64,000 nt of DNA from Lentzea indica (GTDB lineage Bacteria; Actinomycetota; Actinomycetes; Mycobacteriales; Pseudonocardiaceae): the NCBI RefSeq assembly GCF_012184385.1, contig NZ_VSRL01000009.1, positions 19,721 through 83,720 on the forward strand, in the 5' to 3' direction. The notes beneath the pieces were generated by a model, which saw only the letters and a list, made by a program, of their open reading frames with translations, did not search any database and had not been told where the DNA came from. Positions 28,309 to 36,994 of this stretch are shown piece by piece (the first letter of the stretch is position 1; each line of letters opens with the position of its first letter). A program made the position numbers and the translations under genes.

Positions 28309-29174
28309 AGCTGGTCCTCCCTGCGGTTGAGCTTGAGGGTGATCAGCAGGAGCCCCAGCAGGATCACGAAGAGCACGAAGCTCAGCGCCGAGGCGTACCC
28401 GACCTCACCGGTGAGGCCGCGGCCGGTCAGCTGGATGAGCATCACCATCGTGGTGCTCGCCCCGCCAGGACCGCCGGACCCGCCGGAGAGCAGGTAGATC
28501 TCGGAGAACACGCGGAACCCGTTGACCGCGCTCAGCGCCGCGACGAGCACCATCGTGGGACGCAGTGAGGGCACGGTGACCGACCAGAACCTCCTGACCG
28601 GTCCCGCGCCGTCGACCATCGCGGCCTCGTGCAGGTCCTTCGGCACGTTCGCGAGCGCGGCCAGGTAGATCACCATGTAGTAGCCAAGGCCGCGCCAGAC
28701 CGTCACCACCATCGAGCTGACCAGCAGCAGTGTCGAGTCGGTGAGGAACCCGATTCTGGTGCCGCCCAACGCTTCGACGACGTTGTTCACCAGGCCGCGG
28801 CTGTCCAGCAGCCACGTCCAGATGAGCCCGACCACGACCGCGGACGCGATCACCGGCGTGAAGAACGCCGTGCGGAAGATCCCGATGCCCGGCACGATCT
28901 TCTGTGCGAGCATCGCGATCAGCAGCGGCAACAGCACCAACGGCGGCACGACGCACACCATGTAGAGCAGGCTGTTGCGCGCGGCCAGCCAGAACTTCGG
29001 GTCCTGCGCCATCCGCACGAAGTTGTCCACACCGGTGAACTGGCCGCTGCCCAGCGCGCTCGCGTCGGTGAACGCGAGCACGATCATGTTCAGGAACGGG
29101 AAGATCGTGAACATGATGCAGACGGCCAGTCCTGGCAACAGGAACAGCCACGGCGTGTAGGGCCTGTGGGTCAT
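28305..29174 (-). CDS. Carbohydrate ABC transporter permease (MalF type)
   Basis: A 289-residue inner-membrane protein, first partner of the sugar permease pair. Six hydrophobic helices are visible, starting PWLFLLPGLAVCIMFTIFPF, and the coupling loop is HEAAMVDGAGPVRRFWSVTVPSL near residue 190. Its start lies 4 bases after the binding-protein stop and its stop overlaps the next permease, so all three are translated from one message. Confidence 0.93.
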   Translation of the reverse strand: MTHRPYTPWLFLLPGLAVCIMFTIFPFLNMIVLAFTDASALGSGQFTGVDNFVRMAQDPKFWLAARNSLLYMVCVVPPLVLLPLLIAMLAQKIVPGIGIFRTAFFTPVIASAVVVGLIWTWLLDSRGLVNNVVEALGGTRIGFLTDSTLLLVSSMVVTVWRGLGYYMVIYLAALANVPKDLHEAAMVDGAGPVRRFWSVTVPSLRPTMVLVAALSAVNGFRVFSEIYLLSGGSGGPGGASTTMVMLIQLTGRGLTGEVGYASALSFVLFVILLGLLLITLKLNRREDQL

Positions 29175-29178
29175 TGGT

Positions 29179-30432
29179 TCACTTCAGCAGTCGGTTGCAC
29201 TCGTTGACGGCGTCGTCCAACGCCTGCTTCGGTGACTTCTTGCCGAGCATGGCGTCGGCCAGTTGCTGCAGGAGCGCTTCGCGCATCTGGTCGCTGAACT
29301 GCACCGGCGTGTAGTTCACCGCGGTCTTGAGCTGCTTGGCCGCGGCGACGCGCACGCGTGCCTCGTCGCTGCCGTCCTCCGTGGTGAAGTACGGGTCGTC
29401 CCCGCCCTTCGACGTGGAGGGGAAGATCGACGCGAGCTTCGCGAACTTCACCTGGTTCTCGGCGTTGGTGACGAACCGGCCGAACGCGAGCGCGGTCGCC
29501 TGGTTCTTGCTGCTCTTCGGCACGCTCACGCCGTGCAGGAACATGTTGGCGCTGCCCGTGTTCGTGATGGGCTTGGTGATGCCGATGTTCGCGTAGAGGC
29601 TGGGCGCGTCTGTCTTGAACTTGCCGAGGTCGTACGCGCTGCCGGGGTTGAGCGCGGTCTGCTGGGCCATGAACTTCGCGCCGGCGCCGGTGTAGTTCTG
29701 CGTGAGCGCCTCGGGGATCAGCGCGCCCGCGTCGTACATCCGCTTGTAGCTTTCGACGAACTCGACGCCCTTGGGCTCGTTGAAGGTGAACTTGTCGTTC
29801 TCGAACACCTTCACGCCGTACAGCCCGAAATCCGCGATCGACGGCGTCTGGCCGAGCATCGCGATCTTCTTCTCGGCGAGCTTGAGGGCCTGTTCCTCGA
29901 GCTCCTTGAAGTTCGCCGGTGGCTTGTTCGGGTCGAGGCCGGCCTGCTGGAACAACGCCTTGTTGTAGAAGATCGGGCCGGTGTTGAGGTACCACGGAAA
30001 GCCGTAGCAGCCACCCTTGCCGGGGATCTCGAACGCCTGCCAGGCGTTCTCGAGGTACTCCGGTTTGGCGTCTTTCAGGGACTCGTCGAGGTTGACGAGC
30101 TGCCCGGCCTTGGCGAGCGGGAAGCTGAGGTCCGGCGGGACGTTGATGACGTCGGGCAGGCTGCCCGCGCTCGCGTCGGCCATGACCTTGGCCAGGTACC
30201 CGTCGGCCGGCTGGTCCACCCACTTCACGGTGGTGCCCTGGTGCTGCTTCTGGAACGCGTCGACGACACCGTTGACGTAGTCGGTGTACTTCGGCTTGAG
30301 AGACCAGGTCTGGAACGTGATCTCGCCGGTGACCTGACCGTTCGCCGCCGAGTTGCTCGCTGTGTTGCCGGACAGTCCGCATCCCGCGACGGGCACCGCC
30401 GCCAGGCCCGCGAGGAACGTGCGCCTCTTCAT
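29179..30432 (-). CDS. Sugar ABC transporter substrate-binding lipoprotein
   Basis: A 417-residue extracytoplasmic sugar receptor. The leader MKRRTFLAGLAAVPVAGC combines a twin-arginine motif with a lipobox (Cys18), so it is probably a Tat-exported lipoprotein. The body fits family 1 binding proteins (GEITFQTWSLKPKY, then the GGCYGFPWYLNTGPIFYNK segment). ATG 30432 follows AGGAGG by 9 bases; GTG 30438 would be too close. As first gene of the operon it defines the imported glycan, probably mannose-rich. A LacI-type operator lies in front of it. Confidence 0.92.
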   Translation of the reverse strand: MKRRTFLAGLAAVPVAGCGLSGNTASNSAANGQVTGEITFQTWSLKPKYTDYVNGVVDAFQKQHQGTTVKWVDQPADGYLAKVMADASAGSLPDVINVPPDLSFPLAKAGQLVNLDESLKDAKPEYLENAWQAFEIPGKGGCYGFPWYLNTGPIFYNKALFQQAGLDPNKPPANFKELEEQALKLAEKKIAMLGQTPSIADFGLYGVKVFENDKFTFNEPKGVEFVESYKRMYDAGALIPEALTQNYTGAGAKFMAQQTALNPGSAYDLGKFKTDAPSLYANIGITKPITNTGSANMFLHGVSVPKSSKNQATALAFGRFVTNAENQVKFAKLASIFPSTSKGGDDPYFTTEDGSDEARVRVAAAKQLKTAVNYTPVQFSDQMREALLQQLADAMLGKKSPKQALDDAVNECNRLLK

Positions 30433-30464
30433 TGACACCCACCTCCTTGGTCGCGGACCCTAGC

Positions 30465-30476
30465 TAAACCGGTTTA
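30465..30476. promoter_or_regulatory. LacI-family operator
   Basis: The perfect 12-bp palindrome TAAACCGGTTTA with central CCGG lies 33 bases before the sugar receptor start and 56 bases before the divergent LacI-type gene. The shape (AAAC-CG-GTTT core) is that of LacI/CcpA-class operators. A second palindrome GGCTAGCC is at 30482-30489. Confidence 0.7.
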
Positions 30477-30531
30477 TCTCCGGCTAGCCTCCGACCGTCT
30501 TGTTGTCTCGTTCCGGACAGGGTGCGTTGCG

Positions 30532-31521
30532 GTGAAGAGGCCGACCATCAAGGACATCGCGGCCGCGGCCGGGGTGTCGAAGGGTGCTGTGTCGCTCGCG
30601 TTGAACGGCCGGTCCGGGGTGTCCGAGTCGACGCGTGCCCGTGTGCTGGAGGTGGCTTCGTCTCTCGGGTACCGGCCGTCGGTCACCGCTCGGGCGTTGT
30701 CGTCTGCTTCAGCCGACGCGGTGGGGCTGGTGCTGGTGCGGCCGCCTCGGGCTTTGGGGGACGAGGCGTTCTTCTTCCAGCTGATCGCCGGGATGCAGTC
30801 CGAGATGTCTTCCGCGCTGTTGTTGCAGGTGGTGGCTTCTCGGTCGGATGAGATCGCCCTGTACCAGCGGTGGTGGGCTGAGCATCGGGTTGACGGCGTG
30901 TTCCTCGTGGATCTGCTGGTGTCGGATCCTCGGGTGGAGTTGATGACTTCGCTGGGGTTGCCGGCCGTCGTGGTGGGTGGGGCTGGCCACCACGGGGAGT
31001 TGGCCTCTGTTTGGGCCGACGACTATGCGGCCATGACCTCGGTGGTCGAGTACTTGAAGTCGTTGGGGCATCGGCGGATCGCCCGGGTCGCCGGGTTGCC
31101 GTCCCTGCTGCACACCGTGCGGCGAGACGCCGCCTTTGTCGAGTCCGTTGTGGATGGTGTGATCGTTCCTGGGGACTACACGGCTGAGTCCGGGGCTGTG
31201 GCCACGCGGGCTCTGTTGTCGTCTTCTTCTCCGCCTACGGCGATCGTGTACGACAACGACGTGATGGCGGTGGCTGGGGCTGAGGTGGCTTCCTCGTTGG
31301 GGGTTGCGGTGCCTTCGGAGTTGTCACTTGTGGCTTGGGACGACTCGGTTTTGTGTCAGCATGGGCGGTTGACTGCGTTGTCTCGGGACACGTTCGCGTT
31401 CGGGGCTCGGGCTGCTCGGGCTTTGGGGGCTGTGATCGAGGGGGCCTTGCCTACCGATGTTGAGGATGTGTTGCCTGAGTTGGTTGTTCGGGGGTCTTCT
31501 GGGGTTGCGCCGGTTTCGTAG
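30532..31521 (+). CDS. LacI-family transcriptional regulator
   Basis: A 329-residue repressor. The N-terminal helix-turn-helix is TIKDIAAAAGVSKGAVSLALNG (residues 5-26), the hinge helix SVTARALSSA lies near 50-60, and the remainder is a periplasmic-binding-protein-like sensor domain with TAIVYDNDVMAVAGAEV. It is divergent from the sugar operon and presumably binds the palindrome between them, leaving DNA when a mannoside binds. GTG 30532 starts the conserved helix. The 3' half is unusually rich in T and in TTG/GTT codons compared with its neighbours. Confidence 0.93.
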   Translation: MKRPTIKDIAAAAGVSKGAVSLALNGRSGVSESTRARVLEVASSLGYRPSVTARALSSASADAVGLVLVRPPRALGDEAFFFQLIAGMQSEMSSALLLQVVASRSDEIALYQRWWAEHRVDGVFLVDLLVSDPRVELMTSLGLPAVVVGGAGHHGELASVWADDYAAMTSVVEYLKSLGHRRIARVAGLPSLLHTVRRDAAFVESVVDGVIVPGDYTAESGAVATRALLSSSSPPTAIVYDNDVMAVAGAEVASSLGVAVPSELSLVAWDDSVLCQHGRLTALSRDTFAFGARAARALGAVIEGALPTDVEDVLPELVVRGSSGVAPVS

Positions 31522-31602
31522 GTTGTCTCCCTGTTGCGTTGGCGGGTGCCGGTTTGTTGTCCGTAGGTGGGTTGGGTTGCGTGCTTGTGTTCCTGCTGCT
31601 TT

Positions 31603-31619
31603 CTGGGGCTCCGCCCCAG
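31603..31619 (+). repeat. CTGGGGC palindrome, member of the dispersed repeat family
   Basis: CTGGGGC-TCC-GCCCCAG, an exact 7-bp stem preceded by TTT and followed by ACCCCG. The order T-run, palindrome, AGACCCC is the same as at 14041-14097 on the other strand. It may also end the LacI transcript. Confidence 0.55.
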
Positions 31620-31720
31620 ACCCCGCCAATCTGATCAAAGACCAGTCCAGCGCCGCGCGCGGGTTGATGGCACGCCTGTTGCTTTTGGCGGCTTGCGGCT
31701 GCGTAGGTGGTGCTGTTGGT

Positions 31721-31794
31721 GTGGGGTGGTCCCGTCACGAGTCGCACGGAGGCGGCAGGACGCGTCGGTACGACTCGTGACGGGACCACCCCAC
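31721..31794. repeat. 24-bp perfect inverted repeat
   Basis: Arms 31721-31744 and 31771-31794 are exact reverse complements over 24 bases and enclose 26 bases. It lies between convergent LacI and LysR genes. No target-site duplication is visible at the ends. It could be a strong bidirectional terminator or a miniature mobile element. Confidence 0.75.
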
Positions 31795-31878
31795 CCGCTG
31801 GCTGTGTGAAGGGCGCGCTCGGCTCCGCCTTCGCGTTCGGCTCGGGCCTTCGGTCCTCGTCCTGCTGTCTGGTGGCTA

Positions 31879-32778
31879 CTAGGTCAGGGACGCGACCTGG
31901 TCGCTGACCACTTGTGCCGCTGCCGAGACCAGGGCTGTTACCGCCGGGTTCGTCGAGTTGTCCTGGCGCCAGCCGAACTGCGTGTAGACGCGGAAAGTCG
32001 GGGACCAGGGCAAGCGGACCAACCTGCCGTCGGTGAGCTCTGCGGACACGGTGACCTCTGGCATCAGGGCGATGCCCAGGCCGGAGGCTACGGCGCGTTT
32101 GGCGGCGTCCACCGAGTCGAGTTCCAGGACGGGGGCGCGGGTGTCGTCGTAGCCGAGCGACTGTTCGAAGAGTTCGTGGTAGGACGCGCCGTTTTCTGCG
32201 CGGATCACGGTGCTGCTGGTTATGTCGTCCTCGGTCAGGGACTGGCGTTGGGCGAGCATGTGGTTCGGGCCCGCGACCATGACCAGAGGCTCGGGGCAGA
32301 GGACTGTTGTTTCCAGGCCTTCGCGCGGTTCGATCGCGCCGATGAAGAAGGCGCAGTCGAGTTGGCCGTCGCGTACTGAGTTCAGGTTGTTGATGGCGTT
32401 GCGCGAGTGCAGTGAGAGTTGGACCGAGGGGTAGCGCCAGCACATGTATTCGATGAGCGGTAGCAGACGGTAGTCGGTCAAACTCTGTGCGGAACCGATG
32501 ACGAGTTTGCCGTGGGGCTCGCCGTTCATCGTGATGGCTTTTCGGGCCTTTTCGGTGAGGTTGATGATGTTTCGCGCGAACGGAAGCAGTTCTACGCCCG
32601 CGGACGTCATCTGGATACCTCGGGGGAGGCGTCGGAAAAGGACGACCCCGAGGGCCTCCTCCAGCGCCTTGATGCGCGTGGTGATGGTCGGCTGCGAGCA
32701 GTTGAGCGTGGCAGCGGCCTTGGTGAAGCTCCCTGTCTGTACCACGGTTGTGAACGCGAGAAGCTGGCGTGTCTCCAT
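31879..32778 (-). CDS. LysR-family transcriptional regulator
   Basis: A 299-residue LysR protein. Winged helix at residues 1-60 (LLAFTTVVQTGSFTKAAATLNCSQPTITTRIKALEE), linker helix, then a two-lobed effector domain starting near GKLVIGSAQSLTDYRLLP. Regulators of this type usually control an adjacent divergent gene, but the 292-base region upstream leads to a gene on the same strand, so the target is unclear. Effector unknown. ATG 32778 begins the conserved METRQLLAF. Confidence 0.92.
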   Translation of the reverse strand: METRQLLAFTTVVQTGSFTKAAATLNCSQPTITTRIKALEEALGVVLFRRLPRGIQMTSAGVELLPFARNIINLTEKARKAITMNGEPHGKLVIGSAQSLTDYRLLPLIEYMCWRYPSVQLSLHSRNAINNLNSVRDGQLDCAFFIGAIEPREGLETTVLCPEPLVMVAGPNHMLAQRQSLTEDDITSSTVIRAENGASYHELFEQSLGYDDTRAPVLELDSVDAAKRAVASGLGIALMPEVTVSAELTDGRLVRLPWSPTFRVYTQFGWRQDNSTNPAVTALVSAAAQVVSDQVASLT

Positions 32779-33020
32779 CAGGCGGATCCTCGGGGTAAAA
32801 CAGTGCGACGACTTTTTCTCGTTCGTTCCCGTGGTCCTGTTACGGATGGTTCGGGCGTCGCAACGCTACCGGTCCGCTGCGCGGGGATCATTGGTGCTTA
32901 TGGAGTCATCTTGATCGGTCGCGAAAGGCGGTTGCGGCCGAAAGAGTGAAATTGAGACGGAGCCTTTGACGGGCCGTAGTTGGGTGACTCTTTTCTGTTA
33001 AGTGGTTTGCGAGGCGAACA

Positions 33021-33055
33021 AAAGGCGCCGTAGCCCTGGGGTGGGCGGCGGCGCC
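33021..33055 (-). terminator. Intrinsic terminator of the secreted protein gene
   Basis: Arms 33024-33030 and 33049-33055 (GGCGCCG/CGGCGCC) with an inner GCCC/GGGC pairing, followed on the minus strand by TTTTGTT. It starts 16 bases past the stop at 33071. Confidence 0.75.
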
Positions 33056-33070
33056 GAGAGGGTGTTCTGG

Positions 33071-33793
33071 TTAGCAGGACGCGGCGGCTGCGGCCACGAG
33101 GATGCGGTAGGTCGTGTCCTGCTGGGTGATCTGCAGTTCGTAGGCTCCCGCACCGGTATTGGTGCGGCCGTCGTACTTGGCGAACTCGGGGTACGCGGCG
33201 AGCTCGGCGGGGGTGGTGAAGCGGTTGACCTTCACGGTGGTGGGGATTCGGGGGCTGTTGTAGAAGCGCGGGGGCACGGTGCTCGTCCAGCTGGAGAGTT
33301 CGCCCCTGATCTCGTACAGCTCGCCGTCGGCCTGGCGCAGCCACAGACGCGGGCTGCTCTTGTCGCTGGTGTAGTAGGGGCCGTCGACTGTGCAGTAGTA
33401 GCTGCGGTAGCCGAGCTTCACCACCGCGAACGGGACGCCGCGAGGGTCGCGGTCGACCAGTGAGACGAAGCCGCCGCTGTCCGCGCTGGCCCTCGTGTCG
33501 GTGTGGGAGGCGTTGGCGCGCAGCTCCTGCGTTGGCAGGCCTGCGCCGTAGGTCTCGTCGGACAGGCGGATGTCCCAGCCGGGGTGGGACTCGGTGTAGC
33601 CGGAGGCCAGGTGCGGTGCGGAGAGGTTGGCGTTCTCTGCGGTCAGCGCCTCTGAGGTGGTGCCGTCGGTGTAGATGTACGCGGCGACCGTGGCCTCTGG
33701 CGGCGTGGCCGCGTTGGCCGTGGGGACGGTGGTGCTCAGCAGCGCGGCGGCCGCCGCGCCGGCCGCGAGGAGTCTGGTGCCCTTGCGCGTCAT
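33071..33793 (-). CDS. Secreted protein of unknown function
   Basis: A 240-residue exported protein with a Sec signal peptide (TRKGTRLLAAGAAAAALLSTTVPTANA shortened: basic start, Ala-rich core, cleavage near ANA-A). The mature part has PYYTSDKSSPRLWLR, two or more cysteines (Cys in YYCTVDG and at the C-terminus), and many Tyr/Thr, as in extracellular actinomycete proteins. I do not recognise the family. ATG 33793 follows GGGGGA. An open frame continues far upstream but is antisense to tig and not coding. It is divergent from tig. Confidence 0.75.
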   Translation of the reverse strand: MTRKGTRLLAAGAAAAALLSTTVPTANAATPPEATVAAYIYTDGTTSEALTAENANLSAPHLASGYTESHPGWDIRLSDETYGAGLPTQELRANASHTDTRASADSGGFVSLVDRDPRGVPFAVVKLGYRSYYCTVDGPYYTSDKSSPRLWLRQADGELYEIRGELSSWTSTVPPRFYNSPRIPTTVKVNRFTTPAELAAYPEFAKYDGRTNTGAGAYELQITQQDTTYRILVAAAAASC

Positions 33794-34022
33794 CGTGATT
33801 CCCCCAAGTTGAGCTCGAAGCCCGGATCGCGGTCGGCTCGACCGCCGGCACACAGCCAATTGGGTGCGGCTCACAGTCCGGTCACGGTGCGGAACGGGAG
33901 CCGCGGTGCAGGGGTGGCGGCGGTCACAGCGCGGGTCTCGCCTAGACTCGCTGGGAATCCGGGCGCCAAGTGTGGCAGTACCGGCTGTCTTGCACGTTCT
34001 TGTTCGTATCGAGGAGTCCACG

Positions 34023-35369
34023 TTGAAGAGCACCGTCGAGCACCTGAGCCCGACGAGGGTCCGGATCAACGTCGAGGTGCCGTTCGACGAGCTCAAGTCG
34101 AACTTCGACCAGGCGTACCGGAAGCTCGCGAAGCAGGTCCGCATCCCCGGCTTCCGTCCGGGAAAGGCCCCCGCCAAGGTGCTGGAGAGCCGCATCGGCC
34201 GCGCTCCGGTGCTGGACGAGGTCATCCAGGAGGCCATCCCGGCCAAGTACCTGGAAGCGGTCTCCGCGGGTGAGGTGCGCACGCTCGGTCGTCCCGACTT
34301 CGAGGTCACCAAGATCGAGGACGGCGAGACGCTCGAGTTCACCGCCGAGGTCGACGTTCGTCCCGACATCACCGTGCCCGCGTTCGGCGAGCTGGCCGTG
34401 ACCGTCGACGAGCAGGAGGTCACCGAGGAGGACGTGACCACCCAGCTCGACGAGCTCCGCGCCCGCTTCGGCACGCTCGCCGGCGTGACCCGTCCGGCCG
34501 AGACCGGCGACTTCGTCAGCGTCGACCTGTCCGCCACGGTCGACGGCGAAGAGGTCGAAGAGGCGCGCACCAGCGGCCTGTCCTACGAGATCGGCTCCGG
34601 CCAGCTCGTCGAGGGCATCGACGACGCGCTCGTCGGCGCGTCCGAGGGTGAGACCAAGACCTTCACCACCACGCTCGTCGCGGGCGAGCACACCGGCCGT
34701 GACGCCGAGGTGTCCGTGGTGCTGAACTCCGTCAAGGAGCGTCAGCTCCCCGAGCTGGACGACGAGTTCGCGCAGCTCGCCAGCGAGTTCGACACGCTCG
34801 ACGAGCTCAAGGACGACCTGAAGACCCGCCTGGGCCGCGTCAAGAAGATGCAGCAGGGCGTCCAGGCGCGCGACAAGGTCCTCGAGGTGCTGCTGGAGAC
34901 CACCGAGGTCCCGCTGCCGGAGGGCATCGTCCAGGGCGAGATCGACGCCCGCAAGCACGACGCCGTGCACGCCTTCGACCACGACGACGCGAAGTTCGCG
35001 GCGTGGCTGGAGGAGCAGGGCCAGTCGGAGGAGGAGTTCGACGCCGAGCTGCGCAAGGCCGCCGAGCAGGCCGTCAAGACGCAGCTGGTGCTCGACTCGA
35101 TCGCCGACGCCGAGCAGGTCACCGTGTCCGACGGCGAGCTGACCGAGCGGATCATCTACCAGGCCCAGCGCTTCGGCATCTCGCCGGACGAGTACGTCAA
35201 GCGCGCCCAGCAGTCCGGCCAGCTCGGCGCGATCTTCGCCGACGTCCGCAGGGGCAAGGCGCTCGCGAGCGTTGTGCGCCAGGCCACGGTGAGCGACTCG
35301 GCCGGCCAGAAGCTGGACCTCGACGAGCTCTTCGGCGAGACCAAGTCCGATGAGGACGGCGAGAAGTAA
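34023..35369 (+). CDS. tig: Trigger factor (ribosome-associated chaperone and prolyl isomerase)
   Basis: A 448-residue chaperone that binds near the ribosome exit tunnel and folds nascent chains. Domains in order: ribosome-binding (residues 1-110, with the GFRPGKAP signature near 44-51), FKBP-type prolyl isomerase (about 155-245, [11 protein letters not shown]), and the helical C-terminal arms. TTG 34023 is chosen because GAGGAG at 34011-34016 is 6 bases upstream and [20 protein letters not shown] is the family's N-terminus. The acidic tail ([10 protein letters not shown]) is typical of actinobacteria. The clp genes follow. Confidence 0.96.
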   Translation: MKSTVEHLSPTRVRINVEVPFDELKSNFDQAYRKLAKQVRIPGFRPGKAPAKVLESRIGRAPVLDEVIQEAIPAKYLEAVSAGEVRTLGRPDFEVTKIEDGETLEFTAEVDVRPDITVPAFGELAVTVDEQEVTEEDVTTQLDELRARFGTLAGVTRPAETGDFVSVDLSATVDGEEVEEARTSGLSYEIGSGQLVEGIDDALVGASEGETKTFTTTLVAGEHTGRDAEVSVVLNSVKERQLPELDDEFAQLASEFDTLDELKDDLKTRLGRVKKMQQGVQARDKVLEVLLETTEVPLPEGIVQGEIDARKHDAVHAFDHDDAKFAAWLEEQGQSEEEFDAELRKAAEQAVKTQLVLDSIADAEQVTVSDGELTERIIYQAQRFGISPDEYVKRAQQSGQLGAIFADVRRGKALASVVRQATVSDSAGQKLDLDELFGETKSDEDGEK

Positions 35370-35383
35370 CGCCTAGAGCGAAC

Positions 35384-35415
35384 GCGGGCGGTGTCGGGCA
35401 TCTGACGCCGCCCGC
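35384..35415 (+). terminator. Hairpin between tig and clpP1
   Basis: Arms 35384-35395 and 35404-35415 pair over 12 bp with one G-T wobble and an 8-base loop, 14 bases after the tig stop. It probably reduces read-through so that clpP1 depends mainly on its own promoter. Confidence 0.6.
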
Positions 35416-35484
35416 CTTCGTTAAGGTCGATCGCAGAGAGTTTTCGCATCCAGATTCGTTCCACCTGGAGTTAGGCAGGCAGAC

Positions 35485-36102
35485 GTGACGCAGCACTCCT
35501 TCCCGACCCCCGAGATGCGGTCGGCCACCGCCGGGATGAACCTCAACGACTCGGTGTACGAGCGGCTGCTCCGCGAGCGGATCATCGTCCTGGGATCACA
35601 GGTCGAAGAGGGCATCGCCAACCAGATCACCGCTCAGCTGCTGCTGCTGGCCGCTGAGGACCCCGAGAAGGACATCACCCTCTACATCAACTCGCCGGGC
35701 GGTTCCGTCACCGCGGGCATGGCCATCTTCGACACGATGCAGCTCATCGAGCCGGACGTGGCCACGTACGCGATGGGTCTCGCGGCCTCGATGGGCCAGT
35801 TCCTGCTCTCCGCGGGTACCCCCGGCAAGCGCCACGCGCTTCCGCACGCCCGGATCCTGATGCACCAGCCGTCGGCGGGTGTCGGCGGCACGGCAGCGGA
35901 CATCGCGATCCAGGCGGACATGCTGACGCGCACCAAGCGCGAGATGGCCGAGCTGATCGCCGAGCACACCGGCCAGACGCTCGAGACCATCACCCGCGAC
36001 TCGGACCGCGACCGCTGGTTCACGGCGCAGGAAGCGCTGGAGTACGGCTTCGTCGACAAGGTCGTCACCAGGGCCCAGCCCGTCGGCGACTCGAACAACT
36101 GA
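35485..36102 (+). CDS. clpP1: ATP-dependent Clp protease proteolytic subunit 1
   Basis: A 205-residue serine peptidase forming heptameric rings. The triad is Ser102 (GLAASMGQF), His127 (ILMHQPSAG) and Asp176 (DRDRWF). Residues 1-15 are likely removed on maturation. In actinobacteria ClpP1 and ClpP2 rings combine into one mixed tetradecamer that degrades proteins unfolded by ClpX or ClpC1. Start is GTG 35485. The clpP2 start is 20 bases after the stop, so the two are made together. Confidence 0.96.
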   Translation: MTQHSFPTPEMRSATAGMNLNDSVYERLLRERIIVLGSQVEEGIANQITAQLLLLAAEDPEKDITLYINSPGGSVTAGMAIFDTMQLIEPDVATYAMGLAASMGQFLLSAGTPGKRHALPHARILMHQPSAGVGGTAADIAIQADMLTRTKREMAELIAEHTGQTLETITRDSDRDRWFTAQEALEYGFVDKVVTRAQPVGDSNN

Positions 36103-36122
36103 CGTCAGCTAGGAGACCTCAA

Positions 36123-36752
36123 GTGAGCCAGTTCCACATGCCTCAGTCGCGGTACGTGCTGCCGTCGTTCGTCGAGCGCACCAGCTATGGCATGAAGGAG
36201 TCGAACCCGTACAACAAGCTGTTCGAGGAGCGCATCATCTTCCTCGGCGTGCAGGTTGACGACGCCTCGGCCAACGACGTCATGGCGCAGCTGCTGGTGC
36301 TCGAGTCCGAGGACCCGGACCGCGACATCCTGATGTACATCAACTCGCCGGGTGGTTCGTTCACCTCGCTGATGGCCATCTACGACACCATGCAGTTCGT
36401 CCGCCCGGACATCCAGACGTACTGCCTCGGCCAGGCCGCATCGGCCGCCGCGGTGCTGCTGGCCGCCGGCACGCCCGGTAAGCGCCACGCGCTGCCGAAC
36501 GCGCGAATCCTGATCCACCAGCCTTCGATGGAGGGCGCGTACGGTCAGGTGTCCGACCTGGAGATCCAGTCGAACGAGATCCAGCGCGTGCGCCGCCTGA
36601 TGGAGTCCACCCTCGCGCGGCACACCAACCGGACGGCAGAGGAGGTTCGCGAGAGCATCGAGCGCGACCGGATCCTGACGGCCGAGGAGGCCAAGGAATA
36701 CGGCATCGTCGACACGGTGCTGCCCTACCGCAAGCTTTCCGCCAAGTCCTGA
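36123..36752 (+). CDS. clpP2: ATP-dependent Clp protease proteolytic subunit 2
   Basis: A 209-residue ClpP2 with nucleophile Ser107 in GQAASAAAV and His in LIHQPSMEG. The N-terminal [22 protein letters not shown] and the [10 protein letters not shown] helix are ClpP2 features that differ from ClpP1, and its outer face carries the docking site for ClpX/ClpC loops. GTG 36123 follows TAGGAG at close spacing. Cotranscribed with clpP1. Confidence 0.96.
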   Translation: MSQFHMPQSRYVLPSFVERTSYGMKESNPYNKLFEERIIFLGVQVDDASANDVMAQLLVLESEDPDRDILMYINSPGGSFTSLMAIYDTMQFVRPDIQTYCLGQAASAAAVLLAAGTPGKRHALPNARILIHQPSMEGAYGQVSDLEIQSNEIQRVRRLMESTLARHTNRTAEEVRESIERDRILTAEEAKEYGIVDTVLPYRKLSAKS

Positions 36753-36764
36753 AGGTCGTCCTGA

Positions 36765-36784
36765 GGGCTGGGAAACCCCAGCCC
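36765..36784 (+). terminator. Hairpin after clpP2
   Basis: GGGCTGGG (36765-36772) and CCCAGCCC (36777-36784) form an exact 8-bp stem with a 4-base loop, 12 bases after the clpP2 stop. The 242-base gap to clpX shows further short palindromes but no gene. Confidence 0.55.
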
Positions 36785-36994
36785 CCAGGCACTGTCCGCC
36801 CACCCGACACGCCGATGAGATCGGTTAACTGGCCTGATCGGCGGGTCAGGGGGACGCTGGTCCTCCCCTGAAACGGGGTGGGCCAGGTACCGTCAGGAGA
36901 ACGGGCTCAGCACCCACAGCCAGTGGGACTGCCACAGCAAGTCAGCAGGCGCACTACAGCAGGTGTGCGCCGGAGGGGACATAGGTCAGCGGTC

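Larger units (their letters stand above)
31522..31878. other. Non-coding gap with two palindromic elements
   Basis: No convincing gene lies between the LacI and LysR stop codons; open frames here run through palindromes and lack starts with ribosome sites. The gap holds a CTGGGGC hairpin (31603-31619) and a 24-bp inverted repeat (31721-31794). Confidence 0.6.

Noticed and set aside
31451..32443. A 330-codon minus-strand frame over the LacI 3' end, the gap and part of the LysR gene
   Set aside because: It crosses three unrelated segments and two palindromes; LacI and LysR frames are the real ones.
33794..34570. N-terminal extension of the secreted protein across the tig region
   Set aside because: It lies antisense to tig and precedes a normal signal peptide with its own ribosome site at 33793.
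35370..35484. Possible ClgR-type site before clpP1 (GCGAAC string near 35378)
   Set aside because: Only half of a plausible box is present, and the string is part of the tig hairpin flank; not enough to call.
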